Positions 8,443 to 16,602 of a DNA stretch of 64,000 nt are shown one piece after another. Both the position numbers and the translations under genes were made by a program. The DNA is from Paenibacillus vini. Lineage in GTDB: Bacteria; Bacillota; Bacilli; Paenibacillales; Paenibacillaceae. How positions within the stretch are numbered: the first letter of the stretch is position 1; each line of letters opens with the position of its first letter. The notes beneath the pieces are model-generated. The model was not told the DNA's origin, ran no database searches, and was given only the letters and a program-made list of their open reading frames with translations. Where the stretch lies: the NCBI RefSeq assembly GCF_018403325.1, contig NZ_BOSL01000001.1, forward strand, positions 620,001 through 684,000, given 5' to 3'.

Positions 8443-10479
8443 TTGGAAATATTTGAAATCGTACTCACTATGCTTGTATTGATTGGAGTATCGAATGTAC
8501 TGAACCGGTTTATTCCGTTTGTGCCGGTCCCCCTTTTGCAAATCATATTAGGTACTTTGGTAGCTTTGCTGCCGATCGGCATTCATTTGCCGTTGAATTC
8601 CGAGCTGTTCTTACTGCTGTTTATCGCCCCGCTGCTCTATAATGACGGGAAGCGGACGCCTCGGGAGGAGTTGTGGGACCTGAGGGCCCCTATCCTGCTC
8701 CTCGCGCTTGGCTTGGTGTTTGTCACCGTATTTGCGGGCGGATATCTGATTCATTGGCTTATTCCGAGCATTCCGCTGCCAGCGGCCTTTGCGCTCGCCG
8801 CCATTTTATCTCCGACGGATGCTGTGGCCGTAAGTGCCTTGGCGGGGAGAATCCATCTCCCTAAGGGCATAATGCGGCTGCTCGAAGGAGAGTCGTTGAT
8901 GAACGACGCCTCGGGGCTGGTTGCGTTTAAATTTGCGGTGGCGGCAACGGTCACCGGGGTATTTTCGATTACCGAAGCTACCCTCAGCTTCTTATGGATC
9001 GCGATCGGCGGACTGATCTGCGGAGCTGTGGTCGCCTTTTTGATCGTGTGGCTGCGGATGTTCATCCGGCGGCTTGGTATGGAAGATGTTACGATACATA
9101 TGCTGATCCAGATTTTGACGCCATTCGTGATTTATCTGGTGACGGAGGAGCTCGGATTTTCCGGAATTTTGGCCGTAGTGGCCGGAGGGATCGTCCATGC
9201 GATCGAACGGGACCGCAACGAATCGATGCAGGCTGAACTCCGGATGGTATCGCAGAATACCTGGTCCGTGATCCTGTATATTTTAAATGGCCTCGTATTC
9301 GTCATTTTAGGTCTGCAGATCCCAGGCGCGACAGAAACGATATTTCAAAGCCCGGATTACAGCAATTTGCAGGTACTTGGATTTATTGGCCTGATTTCTT
9401 TGGGGCTGATCGTGCTTAGATTTATATGGGTGTATTTATTCTGGGAAGGCTCTTGGCTGCTTGGCAGCGGGGAAAGCATGGGTAGACCGAAGCTAATGTC
9501 CTTTGTGCTCATATCCCTGTCGGGCGTCCGGGGTGCGGTCACGTTGGCTGCGGCGTTCTCCATTCCTTATTTTCTTCAGGATGGAAGTCCGTTCCCTGAA
9601 CGGGATTTAATTATATTTCTGGCGGCCGGCGTTATTCTGTGCTCGCTGATTATTGCCAGCGTGGTGCTGCCGCTGCTCTCCAAACGGCCTGAGGAAGGCG
9701 CCGATCCTGTCGCCGAACGCGAACAGGAAGCCCGGATATCCATGCTCCAAGCCGGTATCAAGGCGATAAAGGAGGCAACCGGGGAGGAGAATGAAGCTGC
9801 GGCGAGATCCGTGCTCGGGAGCTATCACCGCCAACTGATCCAGCTGCAAAACGGGCGGGGGCAAGAGTGGTCCGACCGGAAAAGGAACAATGCAATGATG
9901 AAGTTAAGGCTTGCGGGGCTGCAAGCGGAACGGCGGGAAATCCAAAATATGCTGGACCGCGGTGAAATTACCGGGGAACTGGCGTCCAAAATCCAAGAGG
10001 TCATGAATCAAATGGAGATGGTCATGTCAGGCCGTTTCAAAATGCAGGTCCTTGTATCGCTCTTTCGGATTCGCCGCCTGTTTACGAAGCAGTTTCTCAA
10101 ACGTAAAACGTTGGACCTCCCACCGGAAACGATGGAACAGCTGAAGGCGACAAGACTTCGGACCTCCATAGCTGCGCTTGAAGCCGTCGAGGCACAAGTC
10201 AATGAGGAGAATCGGCGGGAATCGATTTTGGTAATAGCCCAGTATAAGGATTTAATCAAGCGCCTACAGGGACATTCGGGGGCGATGGGCGCTATTGAAG
10301 ATGAAGATGTGTTTAACCAGCATAAAAACGAACTGCGCATCAAAGGCATTCAGGCCCAGCGCAACGAGGTGCAGTCGATGTTTGAGCAAGGGGATATCAG
10401 TTGGGCCTCGGCCAATAAGCTAAGACAATACATCAACTATTTGGAGGCCGGCATCCTGGAACCTGGTGAGGAAGAATAG
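8443..10479 (+). CDS. CPA1-family Na+(K+)/H+ antiporter
   Basis: A 678-residue membrane antiporter. About 12 hydrophobic segments occupy residues 1-420, including the ion-binding signature LAAILSPTDAVAVSAL and the conserved EGESLMNDASG segment. A cytoplasmic C-terminal region (about 425-678) is rich in charged helices with repeated QAERREIQNML-like units. Size and layout match B. subtilis NhaK (YvgP). It should exchange cytoplasmic monovalent cations for protons. The start is TTG at 8443 behind a G-rich ribosome-binding site. Its cation preference cannot be read. Confidence 0.9.
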   Translation: MEIFEIVLTMLVLIGVSNVLNRFIPFVPVPLLQIILGTLVALLPIGIHLPLNSELFLLLFIAPLLYNDGKRTPREELWDLRAPILLLALGLVFVTVFAGGYLIHWLIPSIPLPAAFALAAILSPTDAVAVSALAGRIHLPKGIMRLLEGESLMNDASGLVAFKFAVAATVTGVFSITEATLSFLWIAIGGLICGAVVAFLIVWLRMFIRRLGMEDVTIHMLIQILTPFVIYLVTEELGFSGILAVVAGGIVHAIERDRNESMQAELRMVSQNTWSVILYILNGLVFVILGLQIPGATETIFQSPDYSNLQVLGFIGLISLGLIVLRFIWVYLFWEGSWLLGSGESMGRPKLMSFVLISLSGVRGAVTLAAAFSIPYFLQDGSPFPERDLIIFLAAGVILCSLIIASVVLPLLSKRPEEGADPVAEREQEARISMLQAGIKAIKEATGEENEAAARSVLGSYHRQLIQLQNGRGQEWSDRKRNNAMMKLRLAGLQAERREIQNMLDRGEITGELASKIQEVMNQMEMVMSGRFKMQVLVSLFRIRRLFTKQFLKRKTLDLPPETMEQLKATRLRTSIAALEAVEAQVNEENRRESILVIAQYKDLIKRLQGHSGAMGAIEDEDVFNQHKNELRIKGIQAQRNEVQSMFEQGDISWASANKLRQYINYLEAGILEPGEEE

Positions 10480-10507
10480 TCAGAATAGAGATGATAACCT
10501 GACTATT
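10475..10507 (+). terminator. Hairpin at the end of the antiporter gene
   Basis: AATAGTCAG and CTGACTATT form a perfect 9-bp stem overlapping the stop codon. There is no T run, so it is at best a weak terminator. Confidence 0.4.
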
Positions 10508-10528
10508 TGAACTTTGCAGATAGCCTTC

Positions 10529-10586
10529 CCATGTCATGAAACACTTCTTGTCCGCATATGGTTGTACAAGAAGTTTTCGGACATGG
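10529..10586 (+). promoter_or_regulatory. Two-tier hairpin in the mntP leader, touching the Shine-Dalgarno
   Basis: An outer stem pairs CCATGTC (10529-10535) with GACATGG (10580-10586), and an inner stem pairs ACTTCTTGT (10543-10551) with ACAAGAAGT (10566-10574). The outer right arm runs into the ribosome-binding site GGAGGAG (10585-10591). The features of a yybP-ykoY manganese riboswitch are not evident. Confidence 0.45.
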
Positions 10587-10598
10587 AGGAGTGAACGT

Positions 10599-11159
10599 AT
10601 GACAGAGGCATTTGTGCGGCTGGGGGAATTGATGACCATTTTGCTTATGGCGGTTGCCTTGGGGATGGACGCCTTTTCCTTGGGGATCGGTATCGGTATG
10701 AAAGGGGTACGGCGCAACGATGCCATCCGCATCGGTTCGGCCGTAGCTCTTTTTCATGTCCTTATGCCGCTTATCGGTATTTTTGCCGGTCAATATGTGG
10801 GAGTACTGCTCGGGCATCTTGCCCGTTATGTCTCCGGCGGGTTGCTCCTGCTGCTTGGCGCTCATATGATTTATAGTTCAGTCAAAGGCAACGGTTCTCA
10901 ATCGATCAATCATCGCACCTTGTGGGGAGTACTTCTATTTTCGCTTAGCGTCAGCATTGATTCTTTTTCCGTTGGAGTATCTTTAGGGATGTTTCATAGT
11001 GATCTGTTGATCACGGTGCTTGCGTTCGGTTTCTTCGGCGGACTGATGTCCATCATGGGCTTGGCTCTGGGACGGAGCGTAGGCCGGAGTCTCGGCGATT
11101 ACGGGGAGGCTGCGGGGGGAGCGATTTTGCTTGCGTTTGGCCTCATGTTTATCTTCTGA
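10599..11159 (+). CDS. mntP: Manganese efflux pump MntP
   Basis: A 186-residue membrane protein of the MntP (DUF204) family with six predicted membrane segments. The two internal repeats each carry the aspartate-bearing motif: AVALGMDAFSLGIGIGM near the start and SLSVSIDSFSVGVSLGM in the second half. It exports Mn2+. The ATG at 10599 follows GGAGGAG at 7 nt; an in-frame upstream ATG at 10536 lies inside the hairpin region and has no binding site. It sits between ywlC and ywlE as in B. subtilis, with two extra genes between. Confidence 0.93.
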   Translation: MTEAFVRLGELMTILLMAVALGMDAFSLGIGIGMKGVRRNDAIRIGSAVALFHVLMPLIGIFAGQYVGVLLGHLARYVSGGLLLLLGAHMIYSSVKGNGSQSINHRTLWGVLLFSLSVSIDSFSVGVSLGMFHSDLLITVLAFGFFGGLMSIMGLALGRSVGRSLGDYGEAAGGAILLAFGLMFIF

Positions 11160-11215
11160 TACAATAGCAATGATTAAGGAAAACAGTAATGGCATCCTTG
11201 CGGAGGTGACTGAAA

Positions 11216-11815
11216 ATGCGAATTTTGTTTGTCTGTACGGGCAACACTTGCCGGAGTCCCATGGCGGAAGGGATGATGCGCAAATTGGCCCGAGAGCGCA
11301 ATATAGGAGTAGAGGTGCGCTCTGCGGGAGTTGCCGCGGCCAAAGGAATGTCGATATCGCATCATGCGGAGGCCGTACTTCGGGAACAAGGCATTGGAGA
11401 TCGTATTCTATCGACACCGCTGCATGAGGAATTGGTAGAATGGGCCGATTTGATCCTGGCATTGACCGAGAGTCACAAGCGGCAAATCATCTATACATTC
11501 CCTGAGGCGGCCGATAAAATATATACGCTAAAAGAATACGCCCAAGACGACCCGGCGGTCTTAGCCGAGAGAGAAGAACTCCAGCGGCTTGCGGCCGATC
11601 TGGAATTGGACCGGGCACTGGGCAAGAAGCCGGATGAGGCGGCGCAGCGACGTCTCGCCGAGCTGCTGCAGCGGATGCCGGGTTATGACATTTCCGATCC
11701 ATTCGGAGGATCTCGCGGGGAATACGACCGGACTGCGGCGGAAATCCGTAACGCTTTGATGAAGATACTGGACAAACTGGAGCAGGATCGGTTTGGCGGC
11801 AGAGCTTCCGGGTAA
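11216..11815 (+). CDS. ywlE: Protein arginine phosphatase (low-molecular-weight PTP fold)
   Basis: YwlE removes phosphate from arginine residues phosphorylated by McsB. The P-loop CTGNTCRS gives nucleophile C7 and R13, and T11 is the residue that selects phosphoarginine over phosphotyrosine in B. subtilis YwlE. The general-acid aspartate lies in SDPFG (D161). At 199 residues it is about 50 longer than YwlE: a charged helical insert (about 113-155) precedes the DPFG loop. The following rpiB of B. subtilis is absent here. Confidence 0.93.
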   Translation: MRILFVCTGNTCRSPMAEGMMRKLARERNIGVEVRSAGVAAAKGMSISHHAEAVLREQGIGDRILSTPLHEELVEWADLILALTESHKRQIIYTFPEAADKIYTLKEYAQDDPAVLAEREELQRLAADLELDRALGKKPDEAAQRRLAELLQRMPGYDISDPFGGSRGEYDRTAAEIRNALMKILDKLEQDRFGGRASG

Positions 11816-11823
11816 AAACCCGG

Positions 11824-11852
11824 TTGCATTTGTTCCGCTTATGTTTTATTCT
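11824..11852 (+). promoter_or_regulatory. Possible promoter of the ZTP-riboswitch transcript
   Basis: TTGCAT (11824-11829), a 17-nt spacer and TATTCT (11847-11852). Both boxes are imperfect, but the position just before the aptamer is right. Confidence 0.35.
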
Positions 11853-11867
11853 TAAGCTAGTAATGAA

Positions 11868-11978
11868 GATCCGATGTGACTGGCGACGAAAGTGGATCAA
11901 ACCACGGTGGAGCATCGGAACATACGGCCGGTCGCCTGGGCAAAGAGCACGACGCTATCTCGCGTCATGCTCTTTTTT
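11868..11978 (+). ncRNA. ZTP (pfl) riboswitch with terminator, ahead of ywlG-glyA
   Basis: The sequence carries the conserved parts of the pfl motif: GTGACTGGCG, a small GTGG...CCAC hairpin followed by GGTGGAGC, P1 closed by CCGATG/CATCGG (about 11871-11917), and the 3' block CCGGTCGCCTGGGCA. A terminator follows at once: AAGAGCACGACGC pairs with GCGTCATGCTCTT (one mismatch), then six T. ZTP riboswitches sense ZMP/ZTP, which accumulates when 10-formyl-tetrahydrofolate is short, and turn on one-carbon genes. Placement upstream of glyA fits this exactly. Confidence 0.9.
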
Positions 11979-12075
11979 CGTCGTAAATCCGCTTTCTTGT
12001 ATGCCGTCCCTTGCCGCCTATTTACTCTAGAGGTTGAATTTATTCTCTCTTTGTATGACTTGCTCGAAGTTTGTC

Positions 12076-12104
12076 GTTAATATGCCTGAGGTTTTAGGTA
12101 TAAT
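12076..12104 (+). promoter_or_regulatory. Possible second promoter of ywlG-glyA
   Basis: TATAAT at 12099-12104 lies 59 nt before ywlG with a weak -35 (GTTAAT at 12076-12081). If used, it would bypass the riboswitch. Confidence 0.3.
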
Positions 12105-12162
12105 AAAGATAGTTTGTTTTATCGAGACAGAGGCATCTTCGGAGTGAAAGGAGCAGGCGAAC

Positions 12163-12747
12163 ATGGAAACGGCAGAGCTTGGAGATATCCGAGGGCAGGT
12201 CGCGGAAATTTTGGAAGAGCTAGCGGGAGCCGCAGGGCTGAAGCCCGGGCGTCTGTTGGTTGTCGGTGTCAGTACTAGCGAAGTGGCGGGGGTTCGAATC
12301 GGCACAGGCGGTGCGGAGAATATCGCCGCAGAGCTGTTCGCTGGCATTGATGAGGTTCGGCAAAGACATGGGTTCGATGTCGCTTTTCAATGCTGCGAGC
12401 ATTTGAACCGGGCGCTTGTCGTGGAGCGGCAGGTATTGGAACGTATGGGGCTTACGGAAGTGGCCGCCGTTCCAGTGCCGAAGGCCGGAGGTTCCATGGC
12501 GGCAACCGCTTATAAGCGGTTGATCGAGCCATGCCTGGCCGAAAGCTTGGAGGCCCATGCCGGGCTCGACATCGGCGAGACGCTGATCGGCATGCATTTG
12601 CGCCGAGTGGCCGTGCCATTTCGGCCGACCCTGCGGTACGTAGGCAAAGCCCGGGTGAACGCAGCCTGGAGCCGACCGAAGCTGATCGGCGGGGAACGCG
12701 CCGTGTACACGCTGCCGCAAAGTCAGGATTCACGGTTTTGTGACTAA
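12163..12747 (+). CDS. ywlG: DUF436 / TIGR01440 family protein YwlG
   Basis: A 194-residue soluble protein of the conserved YwlG family, whose function is not established. Recognisable parts are LLVVGVSTSEVAGVRIG and FQCCEHLNRALVVERQV, the latter with a Cys-Cys-Glu-His cluster. The start follows a GGAG-type site. It lies 36 nt upstream of the glyA start, as in B. subtilis, and both should be read from the ZTP-controlled transcript. Confidence 0.9.
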   Translation: METAELGDIRGQVAEILEELAGAAGLKPGRLLVVGVSTSEVAGVRIGTGGAENIAAELFAGIDEVRQRHGFDVAFQCCEHLNRALVVERQVLERMGLTEVAAVPVPKAGGSMAATAYKRLIEPCLAESLEAHAGLDIGETLIGMHLRRVAVPFRPTLRYVGKARVNAAWSRPKLIGGERAVYTLPQSQDSRFCD

Positions 12748-12783
12748 GTGATTAATTATTTTAGCATAGGAGGACTAAGAAAC

Positions 12784-14034
12784 ATGGATCAATTGAGAAA
12801 GCAAGACCCGGCGGTACTGGAAGCGATGAATCTGGAGCTCAAACGTCAACGGAACAACATTGAACTGATCGCATCCGAGAACATTGTCAGCGAAGCAGTT
12901 ATGGAAGCTATGGGCTCCGTATTGACAAACAAATATGCGGAAGGATATCCCGGCAAACGCTACTATGGCGGCTGCGAGCATGTCGATATCGTGGAAAATA
13001 TCGCGCGCGATCGTGCGAAGGAACTGTTTGGTGCCGAGCATGCTAACGTACAGCCTCACTCCGGCGCTCAAGCGAACCTGGCCGTTTACCTTACGGCTTT
13101 GAAGCCTGGGGATACCGTTCTCGGGATGAACCTGGCCCATGGCGGTCACCTTACGCACGGCAGTCCGGTCAATGCTTCCGGCTTGTTCTATAACTTCGTG
13201 GCTTACGGAGTTCAAGAGGATTCTTTTCTTATCGATTACGATGAAGTTCGCAAAGCTGCCTTCAAACATCGCCCTAAAATGATCGTAGCTGGTGCCAGTG
13301 CTTATCCGCGCATCATCGATTTCGAAAAGCTGGCCTCTATCGCTAACGATGTAGGTGCCCTGTTCATGGTCGATATGGCTCATATCGCCGGACTCGTTGC
13401 CGCTGGATTGCATCCAAATCCAGTGCCGCATGCGCACTTCGTAACGACAACGACGCACAAAACGCTGCGCGGACCGCGCGGCGGCATGATCCTTTGCCGT
13501 CAGCCATGGGCCGCTGCTATCGACAAGGCCGTGTTCCCTGGAACGCAAGGCGGACCGTTGATGCATGTCATTGCTTCCAAAGCCGTTGCTTTGGGTGAAG
13601 CGTTGGAGCCTTCCTTCAAAACGTATGCGGAAAATGTTGTGAAGAACGCCAAGGTGCTGTCGGAAACATTGGTTTCCGAAGGCTTGAACCTGGTATCCGG
13701 CGGTACGGATAACCACTTGATGCTTATCGACACCCGCAATCTGAACATCACGGGCAAGGACGCCGAGCATGTGCTTGATTCCATCGGCATCACCGTGAAC
13801 AAGAATGCCATTCCATTCGATCCGACCAGTCCGTTCGTAACCAGCGGTATCCGCATCGGTACTCCGGCCGTTACGTCCCGGGGCATGGATCAGGAAGCGA
13901 TGAAGACGATCGGTCAGGTTATCGCGCTTGTCTTGAAGAATTCCAAGGATGAAGCGAGCTTGGCTAAAGCCCGTCAACAAGTGTCCGAATTGACCGATAA
14001 ATTCCCTATCTATCCGGAACTCAGCTACGAATAA
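12784..14034 (+). CDS. glyA: Serine hydroxymethyltransferase
   Basis: The PLP enzyme converts serine and tetrahydrofolate into glycine and 5,10-methylene-THF, the main one-carbon source. The 416-residue protein has the lysine that forms the PLP Schiff base in [14 protein letters not shown] (K226) and the N-terminal [13 protein letters not shown] 12784 follows AGGAGG; an upstream in-frame ATG at 12748 does not have one. It is the last gene of the ywlG-glyA unit and ends in a strong terminator. Confidence 0.98.
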   Translation: MDQLRKQDPAVLEAMNLELKRQRNNIELIASENIVSEAVMEAMGSVLTNKYAEGYPGKRYYGGCEHVDIVENIARDRAKELFGAEHANVQPHSGAQANLAVYLTALKPGDTVLGMNLAHGGHLTHGSPVNASGLFYNFVAYGVQEDSFLIDYDEVRKAAFKHRPKMIVAGASAYPRIIDFEKLASIANDVGALFMVDMAHIAGLVAAGLHPNPVPHAHFVTTTTHKTLRGPRGGMILCRQPWAAAIDKAVFPGTQGGPLMHVIASKAVALGEALEPSFKTYAENVVKNAKVLSETLVSEGLNLVSGGTDNHLMLIDTRNLNITGKDAEHVLDSIGITVNKNAIPFDPTSPFVTSGIRIGTPAVTSRGMDQEAMKTIGQVIALVLKNSKDEASLAKARQQVSELTDKFPIYPELSYE

Positions 14035-14053
14035 TCGAAAATTGTAGTTTTAC

Positions 14054-14082
14054 CGCCCGCAGATCACTGCGGGCGTTTTTTT
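14054..14082 (+). terminator. Terminator after glyA
   Basis: Perfect 9-bp stem CGCCCGCAG/CTGCGGGCG, 4-nt loop, seven T residues. Confidence 0.92.
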
Positions 14083-14198
14083 GTGTTCTTAATCCGAATG
14101 GAAGCCCAGCCGAAGAATACGCGAATCTCCCTGTCCTGTCCCGTATTTTTTTCATACGATATTAGATACCGGAATGGATGAACGGAGGAGGTGTTGCA

Positions 14199-14837
14199 AT
14201 GGGTTACCATTACACGGCCATAGGGGATTCATTAACGACCGGCGCGGGAGCCTGGTTGAGCGGCGGATTTGCGCCTGCTTATCGGCGTATGGCGGAGAGT
14301 CGCCTCCGTACCTCTGTAGGATATGAAAATTTAGGGGTGAACGGGCTCACCTCGCAAAAGTTGCTGCCGATGGTCCAGAGTGATCCGCGAATGCGGGCGG
14401 CGCTTCGGCGGGCCGATATCATCACCGTATCCATTGGCGCGAATGACCTTAGGCCCTATACCAAGGCTATTGCCGACGGATCTGGATTGCAAGGTTCTCA
14501 GATACCTCAAGTGTTGAACCGCACGAAAGGAAATGTGCGCCAAATCGTATATAACCTGTATCAAATCAAATCACCGCAGCGGAAGCCATTTATCATTCGG
14601 ATGGTTGGCGTGTACAATCCGTTTCCGAATATCAGAGAGGCAGGGATATATGCGCGCCAGTATAACGCGTTTCTTACCACACTGGGCGGACCCAATTATC
14701 GTGTAGCGAACATTTATCCGGCGTTCGAGGGAAAAGAAAGAGAACTGCTTTTTCTGGACGGGGTCCATCCGAACAGCCGCGGTTACCGCGTCATTGCACA
14801 AGAGTTGGACCGGCTTGGCTATATGCCACTTCGGTGA
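14199..14837 (+). CDS. SGNH/GDSL-family hydrolase
   Basis: A 212-residue SGNH hydrolase. The four blocks are visible: IGDSLTTG (Ser11), LGVNGLTS (Gly), SIGANDL (Asn) and DGVHPNSRGY (Asp/His). It is probably an esterase or lipase-like enzyme; the substrate is unknown. No clear signal peptide follows the start at 14199, which is chosen for GGAGGAGG 7 nt upstream. It sits alone between two terminators, at the boundary of the accessory island; in B. subtilis nothing comparable lies between glyA and upp. Confidence 0.88.
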   Translation: MGYHYTAIGDSLTTGAGAWLSGGFAPAYRRMAESRLRTSVGYENLGVNGLTSQKLLPMVQSDPRMRAALRRADIITVSIGANDLRPYTKAIADGSGLQGSQIPQVLNRTKGNVRQIVYNLYQIKSPQRKPFIIRMVGVYNPFPNIREAGIYARQYNAFLTTLGGPNYRVANIYPAFEGKERELLFLDGVHPNSRGYRVIAQELDRLGYMPLR

Positions 14838-14867
14838 ATCGCGGGTAGAAGGCAATAAGCAATTTGG

Positions 14868-14899
14868 AAGGCCGACCAGTTTTGCTGGTGGGCCTTTTT
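14868..14899 (+). terminator. Terminator after the SGNH hydrolase gene
   Basis: AAGGCC-G-ACCAG pairs with CTGGT-G-GGCCTT (one G-G mismatch), followed by five T. Confidence 0.8.
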
Positions 14900-14951
14900 A
14901 GTGAAGAGTAAAGGTTTTTTGGGAATCGTGTAAATACTTCAAAAAAAGTAA

Positions 14952-14979
14952 TTGACACCAATAGAAAGGAGGATATAAT
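14952..14979 (+). promoter_or_regulatory. Strong sigma-A promoter of the peptide island
   Basis: Perfect TTGACA (14952-14957) and perfect TATAAT (14974-14979) with a 16-nt spacer. Transcription should begin near 14986, leaving a leader of about 280 nt before the first gene. Confidence 0.8.
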
Positions 14980-15267
14980 CAAGATAAATGGTAACTTATA
15001 ACATATAAGGATCATATCACCTCTTAATACATATTAAATGAGATCATTTCGCTCGTTTGAGCAAACGCTTGCATTTAACTTAGTGAAGTTGGATCACACC
15101 TTGTTTGGCCCCCTCGGTAACGCTGCTTCTTAGATAAATCACAAGTCGGATTTTAGGATTCCATAGATTTAATAAGGAAACATCTTCTATTGGCAAAAAT
15201 GCAAACGATTGCGCAAATTGGCCTGTTTAAGAGAAATGAATACGAGATTAGGAGTTGAGATTAAAAA

Positions 15268-15780
15268 ATGGAATGGTTTGTTTTTATTCATGTATTTGTA
15301 AGCGTTCTATTTGCCGTGTCTTCCGCAGCTAAATTTAGCAAATTATCTTCCTTCAGAGTCACATTAAGGCAGCTTAGAATTACACCTTTTTGGGCAAGAA
15401 ATGTCGTAGTAGCCATTCCTCTTCTCGAATTAGTTGTTTGTGTTCTGTTGATGTTCCCCATTACGTTGCGGTATGGCGCGGTGCTTGCTCTACTTCTGCT
15501 CAGCTCTTTTGCGTGGGCAGGCTGGCGAGCCAAGGGCAGAATGGTAACCTACCAGTGGTTTGGCGGACTTATATCGGAAAGGTTTGGTATGGGGCCGCAT
15601 ACAAGACATCTCGTCCTCTTTCTCTTGAGCATCTATCTCCTAGTAGCACCATTTTCTTCCACGCTAACTTTAGCATCTTTCAATGAAATATCCACACTAG
15701 TGCTCTCGTCTCTAGGGATCCTGGTCATCTACACATTGGGGTTAACGCTGAGACAGTACCATAAGCTCTATCAGGAGTAG
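15268..15780 (+). CDS. MauE/DoxX-type redox-associated membrane protein lacking the usual cysteines
   Basis: A 170-residue membrane protein with four clear hydrophobic segments, including LLELVVCVLLMFPIT. The arrangement and the N-terminal SSAAKFSKLSSFRVTLRQL are typical of the MauE/methylamine-utilisation DoxX-like family, whose members usually pass electrons to a partner thioredoxin-fold protein, here the next gene. Family members usually carry a CxCFG-type motif; this protein has QWFGG at the matching place, and its only cysteine is inside a membrane segment. It is the first gene of the island operon, 33 nt before the thioredoxin-fold gene. Confidence 0.75.
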   Translation: MEWFVFIHVFVSVLFAVSSAAKFSKLSSFRVTLRQLRITPFWARNVVVAIPLLELVVCVLLMFPITLRYGAVLALLLLSSFAWAGWRAKGRMVTYQWFGGLISERFGMGPHTRHLVLFLLSIYLLVAPFSSTLTLASFNEISTLVLSSLGILVIYTLGLTLRQYHKLYQE

Positions 15781-15813
15781 TACACATTATCTGATTAAAG
15801 GACGTGAAACGGC

Positions 15814-16353
15814 ATGCCGCACATGTTTGATATCTCGTATTTGCTCTTATGGGCCATCGTTATTTTGATCTCTTACGGTGTGATCGTCATTTTAAAGAGC
15901 GCCATCACAACCAGAAGTATGCTTTATGAACAGCAAGAGGGTTTGCCTGAGGGAGTAGAATTCCCTCTTAACGGCCGTATTCCTATGGATGGAAGAGCTC
16001 TCAGCCTTAAGGAACATGGAAAGCTAGGTACGCTGATATTTTTAACCTCATCCCAATGCCTGGCTTGCAAAAAGCTATACTCGGTCATCAATGATGTGCA
16101 GAGGAAAATGCCTGTATACCAATATTTATTCATGATGTCCGGACCGGAGGACGAGGTAAACGCAGCCATAAAGCAATATGAGCTTCAAGTTCCGATTATT
16201 CACGTGGAGAATTTTAAGGATCTTCAAACTCCCTTTGTTCCGTTTGGATACTATGTCTCTCCGGATGGCTTGATAAAAGCAAAGGGGATCATAAACAACG
16301 AAGAACATCTACAAGCGTTGGTCAAGCATGGAGAAGAGCGGGTTTCTGCGTAG
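15814..16353 (+). CDS. Membrane-anchored thioredoxin-fold protein (MauD/TlpA-like)
   Basis: 179 residues: one N-terminal membrane helix (about 8-28), then an extracytoplasmic thioredoxin-like domain beginning at EGLPEGVEFPLNG, with the active-site CLAC (C82, C85) and a proline-bearing strand TPFVPFGYYV. Such proteins oxidise, reduce or isomerise disulfides in exported substrates. The eight-cysteine peptide is the next gene, so it is the obvious client. The direction of electron flow cannot be read from the sequence. Confidence 0.82.
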   Translation: MPHMFDISYLLLWAIVILISYGVIVILKSAITTRSMLYEQQEGLPEGVEFPLNGRIPMDGRALSLKEHGKLGTLIFLTSSQCLACKKLYSVINDVQRKMPVYQYLFMMSGPEDEVNAAIKQYELQVPIIHVENFKDLQTPFVPFGYYVSPDGLIKAKGIINNEEHLQALVKHGEERVSA

Positions 16354-16478
16354 GGTCTAAGATTAGCTAAATCTGCTGTTCATGAATAAGTGGATCTTTT
16401 GAGGCTCTTTACTTAAGTTAGCTAAGGCGGTTCTGCCTTAACTATAAAAATAAATTTCTTGAAAGGAGGTGAAAAAAT

Positions 16479-16601
16479 ATGTGTTCTGGAGCTTATTTGT
16501 ATACTTATTGTCAGTCTTCTGATAATTGTTCAGGTGGAAAACAACGTTGTTCTTATTATTCTAGCGGCTGCTCAATCTGCAATTGTACTACAACTTGTTA
16601 A
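16479..16601 (+). CDS. Leaderless 40-residue peptide with eight cysteines (candidate disulfide-rich bacteriocin/RiPP)
   Basis: ATG at 16479 follows a near-perfect GAAAGGAGGTG (16461-16471) and ends in TAA at 16599-16601. The 40 residues contain cysteines at 2, 11, 17, 24, 31, 34, 36 and 40, many Ser, Tyr, Thr and Gly, and only two charged side chains that are basic (K21, R23) plus D15. An in-frame TGA at 16470-16472 rules out a longer leader, so there is neither a signal peptide nor a double-glycine leader. It is surrounded by redox, sulfur and export genes. The spacing of the middle cysteines and a late CxC recall fulvocin C of Myxococcus as I remember it; I could not align them. A metal-binding or spore-coat peptide is the alternative. 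Confidence 0.8.
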   Translation: MCSGAYLYTYCQSSDNCSGGKQRCSYYSSGCSICNCTTTC

Positions 16602-16602
16602 A

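Larger units (their letters stand above)
14838..15267 (+). other. Promoter and leader region of the peptide island
   Basis: After the SGNH terminator and the promoter at 14952-14979, the leader carries two cre-like boxes: AGCAAACGCTTGCA (15060-15073, 10 of 14 matches to the palindromic cre) and TGCAAACGATTGCG (15200-15213, 9 of 14). A 31-codon open frame from 15038 has no ribosome-binding site and is not called. Confidence 0.5.

Noticed and set aside
10529-10598. yybP-ykoY manganese riboswitch before mntP
   Set aside because: Expected from mntP genes elsewhere, but its conserved loops are not present; only a two-tier hairpin is seen.
12775-13980. Long minus-strand open frame opposite glyA
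   Set aside because: Complete overlap with an unmistakable glyA; low-complexity, His/Arg-rich translation typical of an antisense shadow.
15038-15133. Open frame of 31 codons in the island leader
   Set aside because: No Shine-Dalgarno, ordinary composition and no cysteines; the peptide gene at 16479 is far better supported.
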